From UMGS1958 sp045542415 (GTDB taxonomy: Bacteria; Bacillota; Clostridia; UBA1381): a DNA stretch of 64,000 bases. Location of the stretch: NCBI GenBank assembly GCA_045542415.1, contig JAZQKZ010000008.1:1-64000 (forward strand), in the 5' to 3' direction. A model generated the notes under the pieces. It did not search any database. It saw only the letters and a program-made list of their open reading frames with translations, and was not told the origin of the DNA. This document shows, piece by piece, positions 51,674 through 60,128 of the stretch (the stretch's first letter is position 1; each line of letters begins with the position of its first letter). A program made the position numbers and the translations under genes.

Positions 51674-51700
51674 CCCGGCATAGTTTGCCGGGTATTTTAT
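51674..51700 (+). terminator. Terminator of the NafY-like/nadA/mnmA run
   Basis: CCCGGCA (51674-51680) with TGCCGGG (51686-51692), followed by TATTTTATT. Confidence 0.75.
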
Positions 51701-51817
51701 TGTGTGTTATAGCAAAAATACAGTAAAAATGCACTGAAAAACAATCTTTTTGTGAAAGAGTGAATAAAAAAACAAAGGATATGTGTCTTATAAATAAGAG
51801 ATAAGATTGAAACTGTA

Positions 51818-51846
51818 TTGACAAAAGTACAATCAAATAGTAAAAT
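51818..51846 (+). promoter_or_regulatory. Promoter of the secreted repeat protein gene
   Basis: TTGACA (51818-51823), 17-nt spacer, TAAAAT (51841-51846). Confidence 0.8.
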
Positions 51847-51868
51847 AACCGCAAATGGAGGAACAGAA

Positions 51869-54019
51869 ATGAAGAAAAAAATGTTTGCACTGTTGATGAT
51901 AGCTATGGCAATGATTTCCTCGGCTGCGATAGTATCGGCAGAGAATGACATGACAGCAAATGAAGAAACAGCACAAGTACAGTCAGGTAATAAAATCGTA
52001 AGGGGTACTATAACAGTACCTGATGATTTTGAGGGTGAAATGCTTCTTAGGGTTGAGGAGGGTCTGGATTTTACAGACAGTGCGTTGATTTATATAGATA
52101 AACCCGGTGAGTACAGCTATGAAATTAGGTCATATGATTCCGATGCTGATCTGAGCGTTTATTTCTATGAAGAGTATATAAGCAATTATTATTCGGGAGG
52201 ACGGCTGTATTATTCGGATGGAAAGCTAACGCACAGATATAAAGATGCTACTATTGTCAATGCTGAGGGAGATGTGACGGAAAATATAGATTTCACAATA
52301 CTTGGAGCGACTATTATTGAGGGAAGACTTTTATTTGAAGAGGGTGCTTTTGCGGCAAATACAAAGGATATAACAATAACAGCAGAGAATGAGTCTTATA
52401 CAAAGGATTGGGAATGTGATATAACTACAGCAGATCCCATTGATTACAGACTGTGTATTCCTGAAACGGTTGAGGGTGACTTGACTTTATCATTTGAGAT
52501 AAGTGACGGTATATGGTGGTATGACAGATATATACAGGATAACATTTATTCGGCAAAATACTATTATACCGGCGCAGAAGCTCTGACTATGGATGAAACA
52601 CAGGCTGTGCCGTTGGAGATTGGTGAAGATTATAATCAGGATGTTATTATACCTGCTGCATACTCAGTTAAGGGAAAGCTTATCTTTCCGGAGAATACTA
52701 TAGGTGAAGCAGAAATTGAAGAAGCATTTGTATTAAGATATACAGATGAAAATGATTATGAATACCATTACTGTACGGTATATAGGGATGACGATGATAA
52801 TATAGAATTCTATCTGCCGCCTATGGAGAGCGACTATAAATTCAGAATAGAGCCTGGAGAAATATCGGCATATTCAAATATTTTAGGAGTATCGTGTTCT
52901 TATGTGAGTGCGGAGGAATCAACAAATTCTCAAGGAAAAGCAACAAAGGTCAATATAACAGGTGATACAGAGAATATCAACTTTATCATGAAGACAGGAA
53001 ATACCATAAGCGGAAAAATTATTCTTCCCGACGGTATTGAAATAAAGGATGGAATGGAGGTTGATATTACAGTAGATGATGCAGATTATATAGGTGATTA
53101 TGACTCTACATTCACATCCGATAAAAGGACTGTTAAAATTACAGGCAGGGAAACGGAGTACATGATAGCACCAAGCGGTAATGGTGATCAGGCAATAAAA
53201 TACAATCCGGCGTTCGGAGATTGCTATACCTATGATTTGTATTATTCATCAGACGGTCCGGTGATGTATCCGGACAAAGGCTCAGCACTTAATACTACAT
53301 TTAAAAATGAAGAAAATGTAGATATTGTAATTGCCGGTAACGGTGTTGAAATAACGGCATTTCCGGTAAGAATAGGTTCTGCAACAGATAATAATGCATT
53401 TTATTCCGATAAAATTGCTTTGGAAATAGGAGAGAATATATTAATTGAAAGAACATGTGAAATTTCAGATAAGACAATGCAGGGAGAGCCTGTGACAATT
53501 GTTTTGCCGGATATTGAGTCGCTTGAAGAGTACAAAACATTCAGATTATGTTCTCTGACGGGAAACGGAATAAAAATATATGAGACTAAAAATCGCAATT
53601 TGACGAGAGATGCGGCAGCAGCTGTTGAATATCCGCTTGAACCGACTTATATAAACATATATACAATCAGTGATAATGCTGAATTGGGTGAATGGGTAGA
53701 AGACAAGGCACTTGAATATACTGTAACAGAGGCGTATGCATCAGTTGAGGACGGAAGAATCACTGTAAATGTTGATGTAGAAGATAAAACAGTTTTAGAG
53801 AATTATAGTCCTGTGTTATACATTGGTGTATATGACAGCAGTGGCAGGCTGGTTGACTTTTTTTCGAGAAACTATAAAATAGAATACAGAAATAAAGTAT
53901 CAAACAGTATAACGATTGATACGCAGATTAATCCCGATTATACATATAAGCTTTTGCTTTGGGACAGCATTTATATGCGTACACCGTTGAATGATGCGGT
54001 AGAATTGGAAATGAGGTAA
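51869..54019 (+). CDS. Secreted beta-repeat protein of unknown function
   Basis: A 716-aa protein with a clear signal peptide (about 1-24, ending IVSAEND) and a long acidic beta-rich body. Segments of the form GxLxxPxxxxxxxxxxxVxI recur: VRGTITVPDDFEGEMLL, IEGRLLFEEGAF, VKGKLIFPENTI and ISGKIILPDGIE. This suggests at least four prealbumin/carboxypeptidase-regulatory-like beta modules. The last 130 residues form a different beta domain. It is rich in Tyr, Asp and Glu. No anchor, catalytic motif or named family is recognised. The promoter overlaps the upstream part of the open frame, so the start is ATG 51869 behind GGAGGA. Confidence 0.7.
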   Translation: MKKKMFALLMIAMAMISSAAIVSAENDMTANEETAQVQSGNKIVRGTITVPDDFEGEMLLRVEEGLDFTDSALIYIDKPGEYSYEIRSYDSDADLSVYFYEEYISNYYSGGRLYYSDGKLTHRYKDATIVNAEGDVTENIDFTILGATIIEGRLLFEEGAFAANTKDITITAENESYTKDWECDITTADPIDYRLCIPETVEGDLTLSFEISDGIWWYDRYIQDNIYSAKYYYTGAEALTMDETQAVPLEIGEDYNQDVIIPAAYSVKGKLIFPENTIGEAEIEEAFVLRYTDENDYEYHYCTVYRDDDDNIEFYLPPMESDYKFRIEPGEISAYSNILGVSCSYVSAEESTNSQGKATKVNITGDTENINFIMKTGNTISGKIILPDGIEIKDGMEVDITVDDADYIGDYDSTFTSDKRTVKITGRETEYMIAPSGNGDQAIKYNPAFGDCYTYDLYYSSDGPVMYPDKGSALNTTFKNEENVDIVIAGNGVEITAFPVRIGSATDNNAFYSDKIALEIGENILIERTCEISDKTMQGEPVTIVLPDIESLEEYKTFRLCSLTGNGIKIYETKNRNLTRDAAAAVEYPLEPTYINIYTISDNAELGEWVEDKALEYTVTEAYASVEDGRITVNVDVEDKTVLENYSPVLYIGVYDSSGRLVDFFSRNYKIEYRNKVSNSITIDTQINPDYTYKLLLWDSIYMRTPLNDAVELEMR

Positions 54020-54025
54020 GGCTTC

Positions 54026-54054
54026 AGAGTACCGCAATGCGGTACTCTGTTTTG
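54026..54054 (+). terminator. Terminator of the secreted repeat protein gene
   Basis: Perfect 10-bp stem AGAGTACCGC (54026-54035) with GCGGTACTCT (54039-54048), then GTTTTGG. Confidence 0.8.
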
Positions 54055-54057
54055 GTA

Positions 54058-54086
54058 TTTACAAAAGATATATTTTATGGTAAAAT
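54058..54086 (+). promoter_or_regulatory. Promoter of the copper amine oxidase-like domain gene
   Basis: TTTACA (54058-54063), 17-nt spacer, TAAAAT (54081-54086). Confidence 0.6.
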
Positions 54087-54118
54087 AAAAGTATAAACAG
54101 AGGATTGGAGGGCTTTTT

Positions 54119-55798
54119 ATGAAGAAAAATATAGTTGCCGGAACAGTAATAGTATTATCGTCATTATTACTTGGAGCAGGTATGGAAGATGATATACAGG
54201 TATATATAAACGGATTCGGGATTGACTGCGATGTTGCACCGATTATCGAAAATGACAGGACGCTGGTTCCGATAAGAGCGATTTCTGAAGCTGTAGGATT
54301 CGAGGTTGAGTGGATTGCGGTTGAAGAGCAGGTGAGAATAAAAGACGGTACGAATGAAATATGTCTTGATATTGACAGTAATAAATACTTGTTCAATAAT
54401 GTTGAAAAAGAGCTTGAAGTATCGGCAAAGATAGTGAATGACAGAACAATGGTACCGCTCTCTTTGATTATGGATTGCTTTGGTTATGAGACATTTTGGA
54501 ATGAAACAGAACGCCGGGTGGATGTATATATGAGATATGAAAGCGATTATGTAGATGACGGCTTTAAAACTCTTGTTGATTTGGGAATTATAGATGAAGC
54601 AGATATAAACAAGAGTGAGAATATACCCACAACAGAGGCACTCAGAGTCATTGCAAAAACAATGGATTGCGATAAAGAAACGACAAGAATTTCTTCGTGG
54701 TATTCAAACGATGAGCTTGAGCCGTTGGATTATCTTGACGACGATATAAAGCGGTTAGCACTGAATCTTAGTAGTGTAATGCTTACCGAGGATATTCTTA
54801 CGACTGATTTTGAGGGTGATTTCACAGAGCTTGAGGCGGTAAAGTATGCTGTGAGAATGGTCAATGACACATATAGCTGCGTACATATTTCCGGTGAACC
54901 GATATTTGAAGAAAAGTCCGAATATTATGAGCTTGCATATATAAAGGGAATAATTGAATCGCTTGATGCATCAAATGCTGATATGCCGATATCCAGACAT
55001 GATTTTTATGAGATTATAAACAAAACAATTTACGTCGAGTACTCTTCGGGCGGCTACGGTGGAGTAAGTACTGTCAGAATTATAGACCGCCATGAAAGAC
55101 AACCGGTTGCGACTGAGGAGCCTAAAGAAAAAGAAACGATAAAGCTCGACATCACTCCTGTATTTTCAGATGATATGTCCGTATCGTGGGGGCTTCCTGA
55201 AGAATACAGTTTTTTAGAAAACGAAGGATACGGAACAGGAGTGTACGGATATAATGCCGAAGGAAATAGAGTTTCGGGTAAACATTATTCGGGTATAGTA
55301 AAAGATATTGATATCAAAGAAATAATAGAAGGATTTTCGTGGGATGAACAGAAGAATCCTCAATATTTTAGAATTACATATGATAAATACAAAGAAAATA
55401 AAGAGTATTATTTTGACCTTTATATGCCGGACATAAAGGTTGAATATATGGATTACACATTAACTCCGGGAGTATATACCAAGGCAAAAGGACAGTGGCC
55501 GCCGAAAACGATATCGTTATCAGGTGGAGATACCTTTAAAAAAGATGCTTATTATATACTTGTATCAAAGCAGAATAAATACAGGGTGGAAAAGTATAAC
55601 ACTACGTCACATTGGGTATTTAAGGTTGAGGAAGAAAGTGATACATTTGTGAATACACGGGGTGGAGGAATAGGCGGAACAATATATACTGATGAAATCC
55701 GCATAAGAGAGGTAAGAGTAGAGGGGGATGCAGAAAGTGGCTTTATTCTCTATATGACCCCTGACTCGGATATATTTGAGGTAGTTGATGTAGAATGA
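54119..55798 (+). CDS. Secreted protein with copper amine oxidase N-terminal-like domain
   Basis: A 559-aa protein with a signal peptide (about 1-20) and a Copper_amin_oxN domain (about 25-140) showing the doubled motif DRTLVPIRAISEAVGFEVEW and DRTMVPLSLIMDCFGYE. This stalk domain is common in clostridial envelope proteins and is not itself an oxidase. A helical region with degenerate SLH-like features (about 150-310) follows, then a low-complexity PVATEEPKEKE linker and a C-terminal beta domain (about 340-559). No catalytic motif is seen. It directly follows another secreted protein but has its own promoter. A surface structural or sensing role is a guess. Confidence 0.7.
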   Translation: MKKNIVAGTVIVLSSLLLGAGMEDDIQVYINGFGIDCDVAPIIENDRTLVPIRAISEAVGFEVEWIAVEEQVRIKDGTNEICLDIDSNKYLFNNVEKELEVSAKIVNDRTMVPLSLIMDCFGYETFWNETERRVDVYMRYESDYVDDGFKTLVDLGIIDEADINKSENIPTTEALRVIAKTMDCDKETTRISSWYSNDELEPLDYLDDDIKRLALNLSSVMLTEDILTTDFEGDFTELEAVKYAVRMVNDTYSCVHISGEPIFEEKSEYYELAYIKGIIESLDASNADMPISRHDFYEIINKTIYVEYSSGGYGGVSTVRIIDRHERQPVATEEPKEKETIKLDITPVFSDDMSVSWGLPEEYSFLENEGYGTGVYGYNAEGNRVSGKHYSGIVKDIDIKEIIEGFSWDEQKNPQYFRITYDKYKENKEYYFDLYMPDIKVEYMDYTLTPGVYTKAKGQWPPKTISLSGGDTFKKDAYYILVSKQNKYRVEKYNTTSHWVFKVEEESDTFVNTRGGGIGGTIYTDEIRIREVRVEGDAESGFILYMTPDSDIFEVVDVE

Positions 55799-55808
55799 AT
55801 ATAAAAAT

Positions 55809-55840
55809 AGCTGTCCGCTATATCAAGCGGACAGCTGTTT
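55809..55840. terminator. Bidirectional terminator before the transketolase genes
   Basis: Perfect 11-bp stem AGCTGTCCGCT (55809-55819) with AGCGGACAGCT (55826-55836), followed by GTTTT on plus and an A/T-rich flank on minus. It serves both converging units. Confidence 0.82.
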
Positions 55841-55851
55841 TAAAATGCAAA

Positions 55852-56784
55852 TTATTTAGCAGCAATAGCTTCCTTAGCCTTTGCAACCATATTCTCAGCT
55901 GTCAAGCCGTACTTAACAAATAACTCAGCCGGCTTACCTGAACAACCGTAACGGTCTGTACCGATAATCTTAACCGGACACGGAGCATTTGCACATACTA
56001 CCTCAGCTACAGCTGAACCTAAACCGCCCATGATGTAATGCTCTTCAGCAGTTACGATAGCACCTGTTTCCTTGGCAGCCTTTGTGATGATTTCTTCATC
56101 AATCGGCTTGATTGTGTGGATGTTGATTACTCTGGCATCAATACCCTCTTCAGCTAACATATCAGCAGCCTTTAAAGCTTCCTGAACCATTAAGCCTGTA
56201 GCAATGATTGAAACGTCTTTGCCGTCTCTTAACATTACACCCTTACCAAGCTCAAAGTTATAGTCAGCCGGGTTAACATCCTCAACAGCAAGACGGCCGA
56301 ATCTCATATATACCGGACCGTCATGTTCGATTGCAGCCTTGACTGCGAGCTGAGCCTCGATATCGTCAGCAGGGTTGATTACTACCATGCCCGGGATTGA
56401 ACGCATAAGAGCTAAATCCTCAAGACACTGATGTGATGCACCGTCCTCACCGACAGAAATACCTGCGTGAGTAGCACCGATTTTTACATTTAAGCCTGCA
56501 TAGCCGATTGAGTTTCTTACCTGCTCAAAAGCTCTGCCTGCCGCAAACATTGCGAATGTTGAAGCGAATGCAATCTTACCGCATGAAGCAAGACCTGCTG
56601 CAACACACATCATGTTAGCTTCTGCGATACCGCAGTTAATAAATCTCTCAGGACAAACCTTTAAAAATGTATCTGTCTTTGTTGACTTTGAAAGGTCAGC
56701 GTCTAAAACGATTACGTTTTCATTCGGTACACCGTACTTAACTAACGCTTCGCCGTATGATACTCTTGTAGCTGTTTTTGCCAT
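55852..56784 (-). CDS. tktB: Transketolase, C-terminal subunit
   Basis: A 310-aa protein corresponding to the Pyr and C-terminal domains of transketolase: NVIVLDADLSKST, FINCGIAEANMMCVAAGLA (the TPP-activating Glu), SVGEDGASHQCLEDLALMRS, and a C-terminal domain with GLGSAVAEVV. With the N-terminal subunit it forms a split transketolase, common in Clostridia and archaea, moving two-carbon units in the pentose phosphate pathway. Its ATG overlaps the partner's stop by one base (TAATG). Confidence 0.94.
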   Translation of the reverse strand: MAKTATRVSYGEALVKYGVPNENVIVLDADLSKSTKTDTFLKVCPERFINCGIAEANMMCVAAGLASCGKIAFASTFAMFAAGRAFEQVRNSIGYAGLNVKIGATHAGISVGEDGASHQCLEDLALMRSIPGMVVINPADDIEAQLAVKAAIEHDGPVYMRFGRLAVEDVNPADYNFELGKGVMLRDGKDVSIIATGLMVQEALKAADMLAEEGIDARVINIHTIKPIDEEIITKAAKETGAIVTAEEHYIMGGLGSAVAEVVCANAPCPVKIIGTDRYGCSGKPAELFVKYGLTAENMVAKAKEAIAAK

Positions 56785-57632
56785 TACAGTCTCGCCTCCA
56801 ATTCTGCTATTTTCTCGTCTAACTCGGCAATAGCCTGTGCATACTGCTCGTCATTCGGAGCAGCACCGTGCCAGCCTGCCTGGTTCTCCATAAATGATAC
56901 GTTCTTACCCTTAGTTGACTTCATAATAACTGCTGTCGGCTTGTCCTTGCATGCCTTTGCAGCATTAACTGCATCTAAAAGCTCGTTATAGTTATGAGCA
57001 TCAGCGATGATCACATTCCAGCCGAAAGCCTCGAATTTAGCGTCAATCGGAGTTGGGTTCATAACCTTTGTGATATCACCGTCAATCTGTAAGCCGTTGT
57101 TATCAACGAAGATTGTGAAATTATCAAGTTTGTAGTGAGCAGCAAACATAGCAGCTTCCCAGACCTGACCCTCTTCAAGCTCACCGTCACCGAGGATTGA
57201 ATAAACTCTGTAATCTTTGTTGTCAAGCTTGGCAGCAAGTGCCATACCGCATGCGGTAGAAATACCCTGACCAAGTGAACCTGTTGACATATCAACGCCC
57301 GGAACCTTTGTCATATCAGGATGTCCCTGTAAGTAGCTGTCGATGTGTCTTAAACCGGCGATATCCTCAGCAGGGAAGTAGCCTCTTTCAGCTAATGTTC
57401 CGTAAAGTGCCGGAGCTGTGTGACCCTTTGAAAGTACAAAGCGGTCTCTCATCTCGTCCTTGGGGTTCTTGGGATCGTTCTTCATTACTTCAAAGTAGAG
57501 TAATGTAAGTACGTCTGCGATTGAAAGTGAGCCGCCCGGATGACCTGACTGTGCTGCGTGAACACCTGTTAAAGCGTGCTTGCGCACCTTGTTGGCAATA
57601 ATGGAAAGCTCAATGACTCTTTTTTCGTCCAT
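56784..57632 (-). CDS. tktA: Transketolase, N-terminal subunit
   Basis: A 282-aa protein equal to the thiamine diphosphate-binding domain of transketolase: HAAQSGHPGGSLSIADVLTLLYF, RDRFVLSKGHTAPALY, TGSLGQGIS, the metal-TPP motif GDGELEEGQVWEAAMFA with DNNGLQIDG, and AFGWNVIIADAHN. AGGAGG precedes ATG 57632. It follows mrnC by 49 nt on the same strand without a terminator, so it may be read from the cysS promoter. Confidence 0.94.
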   Translation of the reverse strand: MDEKRVIELSIIANKVRKHALTGVHAAQSGHPGGSLSIADVLTLLYFEVMKNDPKNPKDEMRDRFVLSKGHTAPALYGTLAERGYFPAEDIAGLRHIDSYLQGHPDMTKVPGVDMSTGSLGQGISTACGMALAAKLDNKDYRVYSILGDGELEEGQVWEAAMFAAHYKLDNFTIFVDNNGLQIDGDITKVMNPTPIDAKFEAFGWNVIIADAHNYNELLDAVNAAKACKDKPTAVIMKSTKGKNVSFMENQAGWHGAAPNDEQYAQAIAELDEKIAELEARL

Positions 57633-57681
57633 TTTTATGTCCTCCTTAAAAATTTACCATTGAAAATATATAGAAGCGAAT

Positions 57682-58095
57682 TTAATCCGCTGCATCTATA
57701 ACTGCTTTATATGCTGATTCCATCAGCTCGTTTAAACGCTCTTTGTCGCCGGTTAAATATACATAACCCAGAAGAGCCTCAAAGCCTGTTGCGTGACGGT
57801 AATCACGCAGGCTTGCATTTTTTGCTGTGGTATAGGATTTTGCATTACGACCACGCTTATAAGTACTCAGCTCATCCTCCGTAAGCTGTTCTTCAATAGC
57901 ATGGATTGCGTTGCACTGTCCCTCAGCCTTGACGAATTTTACAACATGGCGATTAAGCTTATTTACAGGCATATCAGCATGCTCGTCAATAATTCGTGAA
58001 CGTACATAAATTTCCCATACCGCATCACCGATATAAGCCAGCGTCAGCGGTGCGGCTAATCGGGGATTTGCGTTTTCAAATTTAAAATCAAACAT
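57682..58095 (-). CDS. mrnC: Mini-ribonuclease 3
   Basis: A 137-aa RNase III-fold enzyme lacking the dsRNA-binding domain. In Bacillus it matures 23S rRNA ends. The nuclease signature is LAYIGDAVWEIYVRS near the start, with KGRNAK-type RGRNAK and FEALLGYVYLTG carrying the second acidic site. The start is ATG 58095, which overlaps the cysS stop (TAATG); a GTG at 58113 is possible. cysS-mrnC is a conserved Firmicute pair. The usual next gene, rlmB, is replaced here by transketolase. Confidence 0.93.
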   Translation of the reverse strand: MFDFKFENANPRLAAPLTLAYIGDAVWEIYVRSRIIDEHADMPVNKLNRHVVKFVKAEGQCNAIHAIEEQLTEDELSTYKRGRNAKSYTTAKNASLRDYRHATGFEALLGYVYLTGDKERLNELMESAYKAVIDAAD

Positions 58096-59495
58096 TATTC
58101 GGCAATACTCCACTGAACACCGTTGGGAGTATCCTTTAAAACAATGTTCATTTCCTTTAATTTATCACGGATAGCATCCGCTTTTGCCCAGTCCTTTGCG
58201 GCACGGGCTGCGTTACGCTCTTCAATGAGTGCCTCTACCTCTTCATCAAGCGACTTGGCGGTTGACTTGTTGAATAAGCCTAAAACATCACCAAGTTCAC
58301 GGATAAGATCAATTGTCTTTTGAATAACAGCCTTGGGCATTTCAGCGGTAATTTCAGTGTTTGCAAGATAAACTATATCGAATATAGCAGCAGTTGCACC
58401 CGCAGTGTTTAAGTCATCATCCATAGCGTCGATGTACTTCTGCTTATACTCGTCAAGCTTAGCCGAAACTGTACTGCACTTTTCGCACATATCCTTTTCC
58501 TCGGCACTCTTTAAAAGGAACTCAAGGTTTTCGATACAGGTATAAACTCTCTCAACCGAAGCTTTTGCCTGCTCCATTAATGTATCGGCAAAGTTGATCG
58601 GATTTCTGTAATGAGCGCTTAACATGAAGTAACGGATAACCTCGCTGTCATACTTCTCTCTGATGTCACGGACAGTAAAGAAGTTTCCGAGCGACTTGCT
58701 CATCTTCTTATTATCTATATTAATATAACCGTTATGCATCCAGTAGTTTGCAAATGGCTTGCAGTTGGCACATTCACTCTGGGCAATTTCATTCTCGTGG
58801 TGGGGGAAGATTAAGTCCTGACCGCCGCTGTGGAGATCTATTGTCTCGCCGAGATACTTATTTGCCATAGCACTGCATTCAATATGCCAGCCCGGACGGC
58901 CCATGCCCCAGGGACTTTCCCATGCAGGTTCTCCCGGTTTCTGTGATTTCCAGAGTGCGAAATCCATTGCATCACGCTTTTCGTCATTGACGTCAATTCT
59001 GGCACCTGCCTCAAGATCTTCTAAAGGCTGCTTTGAAAGCTTACCGTATTCAGCAAACTTCTTTGTTGAGAAATAAACATTGCCGTTAGTCTCATAAGCA
59101 TAGCCGTTGTCAATGAGCTTTGAAACGATTTCAATAATAGCGTCAATGTTCTCCGTAGCTTTTGGGTGAATTGTAGCCTCGCGGATACCTAAAGCGTGAG
59201 AATCCTCAAAATACTCAGCAATAAAACGTTCGCCAAGTTCCTTGACGGTGATTCCCTCGGCGTTGGCACGCTTAATCATCTTATCGTCGATATCTGTAAA
59301 ATTCTGAACGAATGTTACCTTGTAACCGCGATATTCAAGATAACGTCTCATTGTATCAAAAATAATAAACGGTCTTGCGTTACCAATATGGAAATAATCG
59401 TAAACAGTAGGACCGCATGAATACATCTTTACGTTGTTGGGATCCTGCGGAATAAACTCTTCCTTCTGTCTTGTCATTGTATTATATATTTTCAT
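58095..59495 (-). CDS. cysS: Cysteinyl-tRNA synthetase
   Basis: A 466-aa class I synthetase. Zinc ligands and active site: MYSCGPTVYDY with the first Cys, FHIGNARP (HIGH motif), GRPGWHIECSAMA, LDLHSGG-type IDLHSGGQDLIFPHHENE, and KKMSKSLGNFF (KMSKS). The C-terminal DALR and anticodon-binding regions end in VLKDTPNGVQW. No T-box leader is seen upstream, unlike many Firmicute cysS genes. First gene of a cysS-mrnC-tkt run. Confidence 0.97.
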   Translation of the reverse strand: MKIYNTMTRQKEEFIPQDPNNVKMYSCGPTVYDYFHIGNARPFIIFDTMRRYLEYRGYKVTFVQNFTDIDDKMIKRANAEGITVKELGERFIAEYFEDSHALGIREATIHPKATENIDAIIEIVSKLIDNGYAYETNGNVYFSTKKFAEYGKLSKQPLEDLEAGARIDVNDEKRDAMDFALWKSQKPGEPAWESPWGMGRPGWHIECSAMANKYLGETIDLHSGGQDLIFPHHENEIAQSECANCKPFANYWMHNGYINIDNKKMSKSLGNFFTVRDIREKYDSEVIRYFMLSAHYRNPINFADTLMEQAKASVERVYTCIENLEFLLKSAEEKDMCEKCSTVSAKLDEYKQKYIDAMDDDLNTAGATAAIFDIVYLANTEITAEMPKAVIQKTIDLIRELGDVLGLFNKSTAKSLDEEVEALIEERNAARAAKDWAKADAIRDKLKEMNIVLKDTPNGVQWSIAE

Positions 59496-59534
59496 ACTAA
59501 CAGTTTATCCTTTCATAAAGCATTATTACATATC

Positions 59535-59563
59535 ATTATACCTCATTTTGGAATAAAAAACAA
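59535..59563 (-). promoter_or_regulatory. cysS promoter
   Basis: Minus strand TTGTTT (59563-59558), 17-nt spacer, TATAAT (59540-59535), 40 nt before the start. Confidence 0.65.
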
Positions 59564-59638
59564 GAGGTAAGAGCTAAAAAAGCTAATAATATTTTAGTAA
59601 AATACAGCTTTTTAAATATTAAAATCGATTAATTGTGA

Positions 59639-59676
59639 AAAACATCCAATAAAGAAATAAAAAGTTTGGATGTTTT
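59639..59676 (+). terminator. Hairpin between the cysS and ylxM promoters
   Basis: AAAACATCCAA (59639-59649) pairs with TTGGATGTTTT (59666-59676). No gene ends nearby on either strand, so it may end an unseen short RNA or insulate the divergent units. Confidence 0.5.
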
Positions 59677-59700
59677 GTATATCTTTTTTTTATGAAAAGC

Positions 59701-59729
59701 TTGACAAACGGCACAAAATACGATATACT
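59701..59729 (+). promoter_or_regulatory. ylxM-ffh promoter
   Basis: TTGACA (59701-59706), 17-nt spacer, TATACT (59724-59729). Confidence 0.8.
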
Positions 59730-59768
59730 AATGACTGTTAAGTGATTGACCTTTACAGAGGTGTTGAT

Positions 59769-60107
59769 ATGGCAAAGGATTTAACAATTTCCATGCTGAT
59801 GGATTTTTACGGTCAGCTGTTAACTGATAAGCAGTTATCAGCATTGGACATGTATTATAACGAGGATTTATCACTGGCTGAGATAGCCGATGAATCCGGT
59901 ATAAGCCGTCAGGGTGTGAGGGACAATATCAAGCGTGGCGAAAAGCAGTTGAGTGAATATGAAGAAAAGCTTGGACTTGCAAGACGTTTTCTGGATATAA
60001 GTGCCGGAATTGAAGAAATGAATGCTATAATTGACAGTCTTGAGGGAAATGAGGAAGAAATAAAAACGCTTAAGATTTTATCGGCGAAATTGTCCTCAGA
60101 AATCTGA
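59769..60107 (+). CDS. ylxM: YlxM family HTH protein
   Basis: A 112-aa protein of the YlxM/p13 family: LLTDKQLSALDMYYNEDLSL followed by a sigma-like HTH, AEIADESGISRQGVRDNIKR, and a helical tail. In streptococci it modulates the SRP pathway. It precedes ffh by 21 nt, its conserved position. SD AGAGGTG fits ATG 59769, and an upstream start at 59742 is unsupported. Confidence 0.9.
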   Translation: MAKDLTISMLMDFYGQLLTDKQLSALDMYYNEDLSLAEIADESGISRQGVRDNIKRGEKQLSEYEEKLGLARRFLDISAGIEEMNAIIDSLEGNEEEIKTLKILSAKLSSEI

Positions 60108-60128
60108 CCGGAAAGGAGCAAGTTAATA

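Noticed and set aside
59575..59625. AAAAAGCT/AGCTTTTT pairing as a cysS leader T-box
   Set aside because: No T-box sequence, specifier or antiterminator is present, and it lies upstream of the cysS promoter.
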